Source: Trichoplax adhaerens (taxonomy: Eukaryota; Placozoa; Uniplacotomia; Trichoplacea; Trichoplacidae). From it: a stretch of 64,000 nucleotides of DNA. Location: positions 4,484,008 to 4,548,007 of the forward strand of contig NW_002060943.1 in the NCBI RefSeq assembly GCF_000150275.1. Direction: 5' to 3'. The position numbers and the translations under genes are program-made. How positions within the stretch are numbered: position 1 is the stretch's first letter; every line of letters begins with the position of its first letter. Shown here piece after piece: positions 13,401 to 25,700 of this stretch. Below the pieces are notes generated by a model. The model did not search any database. It saw only the letters and a program-made list of their open reading frames with translations, and was not told the DNA's origin.

Positions 13401-14438
13401 CAAACCTCTTCGATACTGCTTGCCACAACGTAAAAATAATCATGACTTTGACCATTTCTGAAAGCCCGGACTCTTAATCTTTCTTGTTGCATTCGTTTTA
13501 GAAATTTTTTATTGCCAGGATAAATTTTTGTCGTTTGTGAAGGAATCTCAGATCTATATGCACTAATTTAATTGTAATAATTGTGCAATACTATGTTAAT
13601 TAGTGACTACAAGATAATAGCTAGATTAAAATAATGAAATTTATGAGTACTACGATAAACTATTCGAGTCTATACATAGCTTCCAAAGTGTGCTAACGAT
13701 ACACTGTACTTCTGAAACTAGCAGAATTAAGAATTTCTATAACGTAATTCTCAGCTTTTGTATCGTTGCTATCACAAGTAAACATTAGTTTTTGTAAATA
13801 GTTACCGTCTCTTTCCATTAACCGTCGGAGATGAATGACGTCTGGAGGACCCTTTACTACTCGATGGGGATGCTGCTTGTTCAAAGGGAGATGGTGAGGT
13901 ATCTTTTGATCTCGTTAATGACTGCCGTTTTCGTCGATATATTTTTCGCAGTTGAGCTTCATCAACAAAATAATCAGGGGCTTTTTCATGGCTTCTATTA
14001 AAATTGGTAAACAAAATTAAAAGATTTGCTTTCACGTAATCGTTTGGCTAATGTCTACGTTTGTCGATAAAAAAGCAGACTGCTAGCACGTTTAATTATA
14101 AGACCATTTTTACTGCATAGATGGCAACCAGTGAAAAATAAAACTAAAATTTTATATCGAAGTGCAATTTTCTGTGGCAATGGTAATACGTTTATTTCCG
14201 AACAAAAACGACTCACTACTAAGAAAAAATTTAAATATTTTCGTTAAATAAAAGAGATATTGATCACTCATTATCGGATGTTGCACCGTTTCAATTGTAA
14301 AGGTGATGATTTCATCGATTTCCTTAATTCTTCGATATATTGCATCATGACGAGGTCTTCTAATTTCATTTCGTAGCCCCTTTGGAAGGATGAATTTGCC
14401 ATATTGGTAGATGCACCACTTCTCTGAGATCTTTTCAT
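1436..14438 (-). CDS. DCDC1-like multi-doublecortin, ricin-lectin-like protein (about 35 exons)
   Basis: Large spliced minus-strand gene, about 1,700-1,800 residues by my exon sum. The start is taken as the ATG at 14436-14438 (MKRSQRSG), and the stop is TAA at 1436-1438. Doublecortin modules bind microtubules; here at least six are seen, marked by R-N-G in the first half (AFRNGQSHDYF, VYRNGGNFNE, LAYRNGRANKNE, MIFRNQEWT) and by S-C-G-E near the end (VYVSCGEAFKNP, LYISCGENWVNP, VWVSCGEPFINP, VCISCGEHYIT). Between them are ricin-B/beta-trefoil-like segments with Q-x-W signatures (AQQWIIHQ, PNQIWCWSGDGN, AQQWLFTK, ITQRWIITEDG). This order resembles animal DCDC1/DCDC5, from knowledge of the family. 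Exons with matching phases include 13807-13999, 13408-13553, 13134-13297, 12888-13003, 9393-9515, 8247-8327, 7139-7221, 6291-6540, 5575-5790, 5351-5430, 4845-5206, 4646-4716, 4444-4576, 3945-3997, 3621-3827, 3315-3465, 2453-3220 and 1436-2154. The 5' exon and the joint near 5820-5850 are least certain. A role in microtubules, mitosis or cilia is inferred. Confidence 0.85.
4444..5790 (-). other. Second beta-trefoil-like segment plus Cys-containing linker of the DCDC1-like protein
   Basis: Exons 5575-5790, 5351-5430, 4845-5206, 4646-4716 and 4444-4576 join with phases 0, 2, 1, 0 and 1. They contain AQQWLFTKQNFICCKSNPN, ITQRWIITEDG and YGQGHQRWHHNPITQ, which are Q-x-W-type trefoil repeats. A hydrophobic strand stretch follows (NASLCTFAVMGP), then a segment with C-D-A-C-G. 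The C-D-A-C-G pair resembles half a zinc ribbon, but no second cysteine pair is seen at zinc-binding distance, so metal binding is unproven. Confidence 0.6.
8600..9390. repeat. Four-copy diverged tandem repeat, period about 191-195 bases, inside an intron
   Basis: The core gtttttaaaatgg recurs at 8685, 8876, about 9070 and about 9265. Each copy is followed by a variant of gaaacattattaattt, then aacttactataa, then gaaatagagcatg, then ttagaatatgatac. The array fills most of the intron between DCDC1-like exons 9393-9515 and 8247-8327. Copies differ by substitutions and small indels, so the array is old. No open frame is kept. Confidence 0.85.
9393..9962 (-). other. Ricin-B/beta-trefoil-like segment of the DCDC1-like protein
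   Basis: Three consecutive exons (about 9846-9962, 9592-9709 and 9393-9515) read without frame conflict. They contain SGSQWEVLTE, then AQQWIIHQ, then DGHICCKSLTSLALT. Q-x-W followed by a turn and a hydrophobic I-C/V strand is the repeat signature of the ricin-type beta-trefoil fold. Exon 8247-8327 (PNQIWCWSGDGNVYI) continues the pattern beyond a repeat-filled intron. Whether these modules still bind sugars cannot be judged from sequence alone. Confidence 0.6.
13134..13553 (-). other. DCX module 1 of the DCDC1-like protein (two exons)
   Basis: Exon 13408-13553 carries the first half (RLRVRAFRNGQ ... ASSIEE) and stops at a donor after the final GAG. Exon 13134-13297 carries the second half (ILDECTRKMNLPSAARKLF ... 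VYVSCGEAFKNPD). Together they give the usual DCX layout: an R-N-G beta hairpin, a helix with (L/I)LDxCT, an A-R-K/R-L-(F/Y) strand with G-x-x-(V/I), and a terminal V-x-V-S-C-G-E. This is the clearest doublecortin unit in the gene. Confidence 0.85.
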
Positions 14439-15390
14439 GACTATCATATTATAGAAAGAGGACGTGATTAAGCAATTTCAAATAGAATATCAGTTTGCAT
14501 CACTAAATAAGTAAATTGTCATGATTTTAAGACACATAAAAGACCAGCAACTGTCAGCAAACTACAGAATTTTAGTAATGAATTTAATGTATAACGTATA
14601 AATATGGATGCTTTGTATCAATGAATTGTTAAAGTAGATCCTTAGGGTTGTATTAGAAAGACTGATGAAAGAAATTATAAAAAAATAGAGAAAGTAATCA
14701 GTAAGCTTCAGTTTAAAAACGAAATTACACTGAACATTATCACTAAGGGTATACCAGTCTACCTAATACCGCGTAGGATTAAAATCAGGCGATAACCGCA
14801 ACAGCACTACCAACTGATGGCTATCACGAGTTTTATTTACTTGCTGATTTGAAAATGAATACTACTATACGTAAACAATGTTCTTAATGGTGTTTGATAC
14901 CTACAACCATCAGTACTGTAACGTACCTAATATTATAGCCTCGATAGGCCAAGAAATTAGATCAGGAGGATGAGTACCAACTCAACGAATTGCAAAGTAA
15001 TAAATCTCGACTTTAATTTCCTATAGTAGATGTTTCTAGCTACCACTGTAAAATTAGTGTACCACAAGATTTTGCATTATGATAATATAATAACTCTTTA
15101 ATATTTTACGTAACTCAGTTTTTCCCTCAAGCAGTAGCCTGTCTTACCTATGAGCTCTATTCATGAGTTACTATGGGGGTATATTATGTTATTTACCCCA
15201 CGATTTACCACTACCTAGTAAGAAATTGAAGTAAAATATGCATTATTCCATGCTGATTCGATTCAGTATTGTAACTACTGTTGCCTTGGCAACAGTATGA
15301 TCATGCGTATTGATATAGTTACGGATATCTTAGTCATGCGCACCTGTAATAAGCACTCTGCAATATTAAAACGTAATAGCATGGTAAAAT
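14439..15390. other. Upstream flank of the DCDC1-like gene, no gene seen
   Basis: AT-rich sequence 5' of the inferred start codon. The promoter of the minus-strand gene should lie here, but I see no recognisable core element. The only structured item is the hairpin at 15276-15297, listed separately. Upstream non-coding exons are possible and cannot be excluded. Confidence 0.4.
15276..15297. repeat. Ten-base-pair hairpin with a two-base loop
   Basis: The arm tactgttgcc is followed by tt and then the exact complement ggcaacagta. This perfect inverted repeat is richer in G+C than its surroundings. It may be a remnant of a mobile-element end or a structured transcript; nothing nearby decides. 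Confidence 0.7.
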
Positions 15391-15439
15391 TATTTTTGCT
15401 CTAAAACTTAGTTTTATAGAAGCATTTAATTAGCTGTTA

Positions 15440-17310
15440 ATTTAGATTAATTAATTGTAAGGAACATGGAAATATTCAGCTGTATAGAGATTATAGATAC
15501 TGTATGCAATTCTACCAAATATACTTGCAAGTTAGAGACAGAATTTCTATTATGTCAAAGCAAGATATTCAATAAAATATATAAGAATGATGGATAACTT
15601 TACTTACCAATACATTACTAGACTTTATCAATACAGTATGTAAAAATGACGGATAACTCGATTTGCCAACGCATATAAAAAATGATTGTGCTATTAGTTT
15701 TGATCGATTAATTATAATTAACGCGTGCATATCTAGCCGGATAGATATCATAGATATTGCGTTGTTACGAGCTAGGAATAGCCCTAACTTGCTACTAGGA
15801 TTAAGAGGGCGATTTCTATCCTTTACTACTGTTATTTGGAATGCTAGACAATTGGTATTCCACGGCAGATAGGGTTCAACACAGAGAGACCTTCAAGACT
15901 TACTAGAAAATTACAATCTAATTTATTGTCGGTAAACTCGCCCTTAATATAGGTTTCGGACCTAAAACTAGTTTAGCTACCCAAGTCACCTCGTCTATTA
16001 GAAATTAATTAAATTAATACTCTAAAGAGATTCTATCTGTACCGATTAGATACAATCTAATCCTATTAAATTTACTGTAACAGTATTGAAATAATCAATG
16101 CTTATTAATAGTTTAGCAGATACATATAAAGCTGTCCGTCACGGTACGCCGTTACTAATTAAGTAACTGTAAATTAATGAATGCTTATGAATAGATAAGA
16201 TAAGGTTATGTGCTATGTTTAATGCGCTTGTAGCTGATAATAGGATGGTAGGAATGAGATAAAAATAGAAGTTGTTAACAGTTAATTTACTGTAGGTTTA
16301 TAAGGTATGTTAATCTCTAAAAATTGAGCTGTATATGGACGAAGGTTAAGCGTCTTAACACCTGATAGCTTGTAGCTATCTAAGTCTGAGAATATCGACA
16401 TGTATATTTAGTAATGGTATTATACTAATTAATGTAACTTGTAAAGCATGAATTCTCACTCGTTAATATTGGAATTCACTGTAGAAACCTATTTAAGCGC
16501 GTGTGTTTGTAGAATAAAGCAAGTAATTGCTCAAGAAACGGCAAGACTCATATCGTGAAGAATAGTGTAATAATTAGTCAGTAGTCTGTGGAGATCAGCC
16601 GAGAAATCGAGTTCTCAAATACTTCTCTCATAGAAACTGAAAGTACTGGGAGAAATAGCCCTAGTTTTAAGTAACTACACTAGAGTTCTTTACTTTCCTT
16701 TGCCACAAGTGAGGGTTGTGAAACTGTCCTACTAAGGCATTTCGTCTAAACTTAGGAATTATATTTTAAATTTTAACAACCTTGGAGGTGATAGATATAA
16801 TCCAGCTTAGTTTGCAGGTAATTACTATTTTAGTCTATGTAATCTTAAATTAAGGATATTAACTGTTAACCACTAAATTTACAATTAAGGAGACCGTAAA
16901 ACATTTTTGAGATATAAACATATATAGAATGTAACATAGAAATAAAGTATACGTCACGAAGATTACTTTCGTGACATGCATTTACTCCTACTAAAAACAT
17001 TAACACCTTACAGAAACAATTTTTATTCTGTCATAACGAGTTTTTCAGTACAATGTACAAAAAATGATACGATACCTTTATTTGCCAAACCATATAAAAA
17101 ATGATTATGCTCTTAATTTAGATTGATTAATTATAAGTAAGGCGTAGATATCAAGCCGGATAGAGATTATAAATACTGCATGTATTCCTAATAAACATAG
17201 TAATATGCTAGAGAAAGAATTTCTATTATGTCATAACTGGACTTTTCAATACAGTATACAAGAATGATGAATAGTTTTACTAGCCCAAGAATATAAAAAA
17301 TTAATTGATT
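15440..17310. repeat. Diverged repeat family, about 200-base unit, at least four partial copies
   Basis: Shared blocks recur: aatttctattatgtca (15541 and 17219), caatacagtat.caagaatgatg (15630 and 17253), atataaaaaatgattgtgct (15674 and 17093), gattgattaattataa (15705 and 17120), agccggatagagat (15733, 17155, and a variant at 15478). Copies lie near 15455-15600, 15620-15780, 17016-17215 and 17216-17300. No protein is kept; the open plus frame at 15663-15872 lies within a copy and is probably accidental. It looks like an old non-autonomous element or decayed satellite. Confidence 0.65.
16953..16975. repeat. Hairpin A, 8-bp stem (gtcacgaa / ttcgtgac)
   Basis: Exact inverted repeat with the seven-base loop gattact. 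The flank continues as atgcat. It resembles hairpin B at 18301-18323 in its outer stem and loop start, although the inner stem bases differ. Confidence 0.7.
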
Positions 17311-20300
17311 TCTCGAGTAATATTGCACTTTGATTGCTGTGGAATGCATTTTTTATTTGCTATACATTATTTAAAAAATAATATTGAACATGTTGATAAT
17401 GATAAACATTTAATGTTAAATTACAAAGCTTTATAAAATTATGCGTGACAAAATTTTACCGCCACCTTAATTACTGAAGTCAACGACAGGATATCCTGTT
17501 CGTTTTATATCCTATCCCTTGAGTATACCATATGGTGCGATTAATCACTGGTAAAATCGAATGTATAAAATATGGAGAATTGAAACTGTCCAATATCAAT
17601 TATCAAAAGTTATTATGGAAGTTAGTTAGATATTATCATGCTCAATTTTTTCTCTTAGAAAGTAGCCAATAAATGTTACGTATATGGAATTTATTCATAA
17701 CTTGAACCGTAAAAATTAAGAATAATAGTTATTAGATTAAATTAGGGTTCACTTTTTTAGTAATTTTTAATAGACGTGATATTGGGATTAAATTTTCACG
17801 AAGGTTGTTACCTAACTAAACTTGCCTAATCTAAACTAATTAGACTACCCTAGCTAAGTAACAATAACCGAGAAATGCACTTTCAGAATCTTCTGACTAT
17901 ATCTTTATTCTAGAAAATGCAAGTCTAATTTAATATTCTAAATCGATCATTTAGATAGCATTTTTAGCCATATAAAACCGGTTTACGATGTGTGATATAT
18001 TTCGACCAATAAGACTTCATGAATACATTAAATTATTCCTAGTCTAATCCAATGAATATGTAATATTACTATAGATTAACTTTATGTTTGCCCAGCTTAT
18101 AATTAACAGGATTTATATTGAATTTACCATTAAATTTACCATTGACAATTCATATACCATATTTAGTATAATTTAACCTGTATTAGGAACAGGTTTGTAT
18201 CGGCTATATTAAGTCATCAAATAATTCATGCACATATCCAAATTAATAACTATCTTAACGTGATACATATACATGTCTAAATTAAGTAAGTTATCATTCA
18301 TCACGGTAGATTCACTACCGTGACATAGATAGAATAAAACGCCATGCTTCGTAAAGCTCTTGCATGTATTAATAACTTTCTAGAGACATACACTAAATTC
18401 TAACTTTGATCTTGCTCTTGAAAGTACTTGCTAACATAGAATTATAGTAGAGACATATGTGCTATAGTTATTATATTGCTACAGACTTGGAAGTCAAGAA
18501 GTTCGCGTACAACCCTAAAATTATCTTGTTTGGCCTTTCTGGAGCTATTAATTTTTAAATATGATAATTTCCAATTTTTTATGACTGTACAATATATACT
18601 TACATAAATTAGTATACCATGTTAGCGATTAATAGATGGCACCGATAAAATAGTAAAAGTATATTTAAATGTAACCGAAAGCGGTATATTCCAGTAAGTA
18701 AATCATGAGCACCGCAGTGCACTTACTGATTAGCAATCGATTTTAACAAATTTAGAAAACGTTACGATAATATTATGTATAAAATATGAACTGCTAAATT
18801 CTTTACTATGAGGAGTGCATCTTAGCTTAACGTATGATACCACTCAATGACTTAATATGAACGGTGTATTTCTTACTGAGTAAAAATTATGGATACTTCA
18901 TATTTTTCTCTTTTTATCCGTTCGCCTTGTAATGATTTTAGCTAATTGTAGTAGTACAGCAGGTGGCTAATAGGATGAGACGGCGCACTTGTACTGTTTC
19001 TAGTATAAGATATCCTAGGAAATTACTCAATTTTTTTGCTAACTCGAATTTTGGGTTATGTAGCTGAACTAATAGTAATGGAAGGAGACTGTTACTCGGT
19101 CATTACACACCTCTAGTACCTAGACTTTTTGTATATTAATAATATTTAAAAATCGGAAATTTTCTGGCAGTTACATTACAAAAACGGCTTAGATTGCACT
19201 AGCGTTTTCTTAGTAAGTGGTATGAAATTGGATAAATATGAAACATGTTTGAATGTGCTAGTTATGATTGGTAACTACAACTATTCGATGAAAGGAGAGT
19301 ATTATTTGAGGATTCATAGCTATTAATAGATATCTGCAGGATGTTAGTTAATATCCGGGAAACATATAAAAATCATCGTCTGAATATTTCAGTATTAATA
19401 GACTACTAGACAATGCTTTAAATTCTTATCAATAAATATTAATAGGATATTTCATGAATATAAATTAAGCAAAGCTTTAGCGGAAAGGATACCATCAGAT
19501 AATTTTAGTAATAATATTAGTACAATTTGATACAAAACTTATTATATTTAAGGTATGCTTTACCACATAAATTTGAATTTATTTATATTCTCTCTTGGTT
19601 AGCATTAAGATTTTAATTTCTCTTAGTTTCGTTTGATTTACATGTGCTATAGTATTTGAGAGTCAACAGAACGACTTGGATTCATGTCCAGAGTAGACTA
19701 CAGCATACGGGCGAAACGATAATAATTAATATCAATTAGAGGCAATTTTAACAATATAATACAATGATAGTGTTGGAATCAATGTGAAATATTTTTTTGC
19801 TTGTTATTATTGCTAAAATTTCAACCTTTCAATCCTTTTAAAATAAAATTAAGATTAATTTGATACTGGTAATCTAAAAGAATCTCTAAATTACATATTG
19901 ATTTTTAATATAGAGAGAGAAGAATATATGAAAGGTGATAAACAATTATCTTAAAGTAACATTAGCAAGCAATCAAGCATCGCATAATTATATATATATA
20001 CATATATACAATGAATTATTTTTATTTTGGGAAAGTGAAGTGCATTTTATTAATGAAGTACTAATTAAAAGATTATAAATTGACTGACTTAGAAATTTTA
20101 AAAGATATGGCGTTGTTTTGTTTAATAAAAAGCTGGTTCACATGAACAAGTTATTCATCAATGTGTCATGCTATTAAAATATTGTATGCAGGAGTAACTA
20201 TTTCTGAATTTAATGATTACTTTTAAAATATATTTAATGCTACGTGTAACTAAAATACTCAGCAATTTCCAATGTGAAAGTAAATGAGCTTGGACAGATC

Positions 20301-22520
20301 ATTGGCGCTGCTATTATTGATCAAAATAAGAAGTTATGAATGCGATGTTTCAATAGATTGCCTGTCCGTTACAATTGCAAGCAATTGTAAGAGAGATAGG
20401 TTATTGAAAAGTAGTATTTATTGCAGTATGTGGGCAAAGAAAAACCGTTTACTTCCCCGAACAAACTGACAAGACCTATGCATGATGATTTATTTCATAA
20501 TGTAAGAAGCGCAGCAGGAAGAAATTATTTATAAACGCGAATGAGTAATAAGAATAGCTTAATTCTACATTAGAAGACTTCTATGCTACCATAGGATTAG
20601 AATATAAATGGAATTCAACGTTGCAAATATTAAATATAGATTATGAATGAACGCGTATAATGTTATACTACAGCGTAATAGACATTAATTTTACTAAAAA
20701 TAGAGTATACCGTATATAGCAGTATAAGCTACAATCGCAATAGTAATTTACAATTATATTCACTGTTGATTAGCGGTAAAAAGACCTTAAAAGGTGAAAA
20801 TGTACTTTATCTTTACAGACTACGGCCTCACTTTTACAATTCCAGTAATTAAGTTTTATGTCTTCCGGAAATAATAATTATTTCACTTTAGTTCTAATGG
20901 TGCCTTTTTCTATATTTGAGTTTTATACAAGCTAATATTGTATGCCTAGCTTTACCTCGTCATTTGGAATTCTGTTTTATTCTTGACCTACTAGTGGATC
21001 CAATTACCCGAGTGATATGTACCTTATGGACTAAATAGAATAATAATTTTTATTTGACAATTATAACTGTAAATATGCTCACATACACTTTATCATGAGC
21101 TACTAAATCTCACCTCTGAATCATTAGAGTATTCTTAATATCAGAACTACAGTCAATAAATTTGATAATAAAAAGAGTACTTTTTCATCACTTCTAATCA
21201 TAAAGCACTATCCTTTAATAATACTATTACGTGAAGATACTAAAACCACGGCTTCAACTATATTGATTTTTCCATATCATACTATGTCTAATTTCAACTA
21301 TCAGTATAAACTTAAACATACCAAGTATCTATTAGAGCTGAAGAATTAATTAAGATTCAAAGAAAAAGATTACTTAGATTCCATAGCCGGCACTAGTCGT
21401 AATTTACTGTACTAATGGTTGCGTAGTTGTAGTAGTCTAACCGACTCTAACTAATTTATCTAATCTTAGATCATTATAAGAACTTCGTAAAAGATCTTAT
21501 TCCATAAGGTTTTCAGCAATAGCACAAGGAACAATAAGTATCGAACAATCGCCGCAAAATGGACGAATAGAATTATAAAAATAAAATGTCATTCTAATCT
21601 TATTAAGAAAACAAGACTGAAAATTTGCTTTTTGCTGAAAGACAACGATTCGAGCTTATTAATTAAGAGTAGGTTTTTAATTTTTATAAACCGACGCTAA
21701 ATAGGGAAAATTGAACAATTTAGGAATATTATTTTAAGGATTTCGGATGCATCATTAACCACTGTACAATCTCAAATACTTTCACGGTCTATTCTTACCA
21801 TTAATCAATATAAGTATCAAGCTTTTGATCAAGCTTAAACTATTTATTGCTAAAATATGAAGTTTAAATGCACGAACCTCGAATGTAAATCAAAGTTCGT
21901 ACTTCTATATATAACGCGAATATTGTGATAGGATTGCAAATAACGTATAATATGATAGTTGTTGGTAAGCTTGAAATTCCTTATTTAGATGAAAGTATGA
22001 AAGTCAAATATCATGATAAAATTAAAAATTAATGAACGATCATATCTGGTATGCTAATATTGCTTAGTTCAAACATGGTGACGCCACTCAAAAGGTTGAT
22101 AGATCAACTAAGTGTTGATATGAAATTGCAAAAGTTTGATTATAATATTACTATACCGAAACATAATAGAAATCATTCATCCTTAAGATGAATTTTCTTG
22201 TTATATTGGGTGATATTCAACATCTAGTTGTCCGCAGTCTTTAATTAATTAAACTGAATAATAATATTCCTATCAAGATACTGGATATTACTTCTTAAGT
22301 ACAGCTCTTTCTTTATCTGTGAAGAGAATTTCTACACGAAGTAAATTATGAAACATTTGATGATTTTATTTTGCAGTTCAGCATAATAATTTCAATATTA
22401 TTCATATGTAGCAGAGCAAAATTATATATAATACAAAAACTAATGCTTAAATGGCCTAGCTGATTGCTGATAACTATTAAATTATGCTTCTTCGAAAAAC
22501 GCTATCTCATAAATATTAAT
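17311..22520. other. Gene-poor AT-rich stretch
   Basis: Apart from the hairpin at 18301 and a TA microsatellite (about 19990-20011), I found no splice-consistent exons or recognisable protein motif. A plus frame at 20284-20469 is open for 61 codons but matches nothing I know. The 21490-21580 area has an acceptor-like tract followed by a short open frame (SAIAQGTISIEQSPQNGRI), which is too short to call. Confidence 0.4.
18301..18323. repeat. Hairpin B, 9-bp stem (tcacggtag / ctaccgtga)
   Basis: Exact inverted repeat around the five-base loop attca, followed by cat. The outer stem TCACG/CGTGA and the att of the loop match hairpin A, while the inner stem pairs differ and still complement each other. 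It may be the end of a related repeat. Confidence 0.7.
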
Positions 22521-22775
22521 TTAGCAGATCACTAGATTTAATAAGTTATAATAGTAATCACTTTTATCAAGAATGTAAGTATGTAGCCAAAATGGCTCTT
22601 TCAACCGCGTATTGGCAAGACTAAATAAAACAGGAAGCCAATTTATTTCTGCTATTTTTACTTCAGATGGCAGACTTTTGGTTAAAAGCGAAAGAAATTT
22701 GTAATACATAGCTATACCCTGCTCGTATCGATAATTAAGGGCTTTTAAAAGTAAGAGAGTCCATTGAAACACCAT
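22521..22775 (-). CDS. Unrecognised ORF or exon, 84 codons
   Basis: The frame is open from an ATG at 22773-22775, with an acceptor-like TAG just upstream and a weak donor-like GTGATC near the 3' end. The product is leucine/tyrosine-rich with alternating hydrophobic helices (QWTLLLLKALNYRYEQGIA, INWLPVLFSLANTRLKEPFW). Charged and aromatic residues are spaced as in a folded protein rather than in translated AT-rich spacer. It could be a single exon, a decayed gene or chance. No family is recognised and no partner exon was found within about 2 kb. Confidence 0.25.
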   Translation of the reverse strand: MVFQWTLLLLKALNYRYEQGIAMYYKFLSLLTKSLPSEVKIAEINWLPVLFSLANTRLKEPFWLHTYILDKSDYYYNLLNLVIC

Positions 22776-25700
22776 AACTATCAGCGCTGCTTTTAGATAC
22801 TGATTATATATTATTTGTATTGTTCATAGCAAATTTCATCTTTAACGTTTTATTCATTTAATCTTATTTAATAATTTCCGATTAATTGATATAGATCAAA
22901 ATCTGATTTAATAAAATAAATTTCAACGGCGTAGAATTACGCGCTATTTAACATAGAATTTGTGGACTTAATAAATTGATCAGAAAATTGAGAAGTATCC
23001 TAAGGATGGAGAATAACTTCAAGATGAAATTTATAAATTTATAAATAATCGCCACATTTTATAGTAGACGTAAAAATCTTACCTATATTTGTTTGGTTTT
23101 GGTTATTTATTGATATTTATTATCTTTACCAGTGCACCATTTATAAAACCAATCTAATATTACCAGGAAAGTTATACCGCAAATTTAAACATAATATCCA
23201 TATCTGAGGAAAGATATAAACAGCTCATCTTATAAATCGTAAATTTCATAACATCGAAGAATACTAATATTATTTAACTAATACCTTATACCGATTATCA
23301 TATCCAAACACAGCCAAGGCAATTTGCTTTTAAATAAACAAAAATCTACTCATAAAAATTTTTCAGAGGCGATACAGTTTACTGTACAATTATTGATGTT
23401 TTTTTGCAGTATCGCACAGGCTACTAATGAAAGGATTAAACAGGAGACAGTATCTGAGAACTCTATTGTTCGCATTTTCTTCTATTCTTATCTCAATCAT
23501 TACTACTTCATGTAGGCTAATATATTATAGAAATTTAATTAAATTGGTTTGTAAGCTAATTTAGCATTTGTATATGTTAATCTACTCTATGAATTGAAAT
23601 GTAGTTAAGAAATAAATCACGCTTTTATATGTAGTTGGAGACTGTTAACAGCGTGTCTGCATAAAAAATGCAATATATTTGTTATTGTAATTTACTTTTA
23701 TTTATATGAATGAAATACTGAGCGATGAGAAAACATGAATATGATACTCTCTTAATAAATATTTTTTGATCAATGAGGTTGTCATAAGTAACTTGGACAG
23801 GCAGTATTCTTAATTCTTTCACTGAGCCATATCACGATCATAGTTGATTAACAGTAATATGATTGTAATATTCTATACTGAAATTTTAACAAGACGTCAA
23901 GTTTGATATTTTATTTTAAGACAATTATCCAGACTAAATTTGCTAACATATCCAGTTTAAATTCACACTGATTTATTTTATTGCTGTATTCATCAATAGA
24001 ATCAGCTACACCATTCTTTTCTCAATGCAGAATCACGTAATTACGTAGATAATTTTCATTTATTTCATTATCAAACTGAAGCCAAAAGGGCTCATATCAG
24101 AGAAACTGTTATAAATAAAAGATAAGAAAGAATTTTTACTGCTTTTCTTTATTAATTTGAACTATTAGATATTAACGGAGCAAAAAGGCTTTAGTTTTCA
24201 TCAAAGGATAAGCGTTTAGCCGTAAGACCGGTAACGATCAATTAAATGCTATTAGCTTGCTAGTTGCATAAAATTATTTATACTTTACAATTTATTTATT
24301 TTGACTAGACCTAGCAGTTTAACGCCAAGAAACGCATTGTGATAGAGATTAAAAGTCTTTTTCCTTATTTAGTTTGATAATAACAGTACGTTTTGTTTTG
24401 ATCTGTTTACAGCTGAAATAGAAATGGAAAATCATTCTTGGACAAATTTAATATTTTTAATTTAAAGTTCTAATATCACACAGTCAATATCTATGCAATG
24501 CGTATTAAAATTCTACCTACCAGCAGTTGTCGTTAGCGAAATTGCTACATTTTTAGGATGTTCTGATTACAGTATAAGAAGCCTAACCTCATTAACTGTA
24601 CCACGCGAATCGGTTAAAACTATGGTTTGATATGGAATTTTTTAAGGATATTTAGCCAAAATACTTATCTAAGTTACTCTTTAAGTAAATAAATATATAT
24701 CTATAATTTTAATAAATCTGTTAAAGAAATCAATTTCAGCTTATATAGAAGATTTTTCGTTAGCGTAGAGTTCGATATTATAAGTATCAATAAATAGCTT
24801 TAATACAGAGTAGAGACTGACTTCAAATATTCATATGTATAATTCTCATTTGATACTCTTTTAAGATAAAGTATTAAAATCGTACGAAGCAAAATCTCTA
24901 TTAGTTATACGTTATAGTTCGTTCATTTTGACCTTTAACTTCAATAATTTTATCTCAATTAACGTGAGCGAATGGTTCTATTAATTTCGATCATCTAACT
25001 AAGCAAAAAATTAATTAATTGTAGTTCCAACTAATTTTGTCACTATTTCTTTCTCTACCAAGAGACTATGCCTCGTAACATCAGATCAAAGTACTCGATA
25101 TAAAGGACTAAAGCAAATCAGTAGTAATAAAATATATCAAAATTATCGCTACTGTATTCCTTTATGGAAGGTAAATAAATTAAGCTACGTGAGTGTGAGA
25201 ATGAATATTAAAAGTTGAAAGCATTATGGTATCATTTATGAAATATAGCACAACTGGAATTGAATTTGCAATGATTCCTACTTATTGTTGTAGCAGTGAA
25301 AATTTAAATGCAATAATAGCGTTGGTCTTGCAGTTAAGCCACTCATTCTAGAGCCTGCCTAGTGATTTGTTTTGGTATCAGTAAATGAAATACTAAAGCA
25401 AATTTAATCGTTTTTGTTTTGTACGGTTTGCAAGCAATAATAATAATAATTATCTTTTTACTTTACAGCATCAACATAAATCAAAACCAGTTGAAGATAC
25501 AGTATATTCAAATGGCAATTTAAGTTTGACTTCATGCTAAAAAGATATCGGTCCTAAATACCTAATTTTATTTTTTAAAGATTGGTACAAGACTTGAAAA
25601 GGTTTTATCAGATTCTATTGGAAAAAAATCATACCCGCGAAATGATATAAATTGCAAAACTACATATGCCAGTGTACACTGTACAATATTTGCTTTAAAT

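Noticed and set aside
14750-14860. Minus-strand 20-residue protein-like string upstream of the DCDC1-like start
   Set aside because: Too short, without matching splice phases. It could be an upstream exon but cannot be supported.
15663-15872. 69-codon plus frame
   Set aside because: It overlaps a copy of the ~200-base repeat and is not kept in the other copies.
20284-20469. 61-codon plus frame with ATG
   Set aside because: No motif and no splice context. A second frame over the same DNA looks equally protein-like, which argues for chance.
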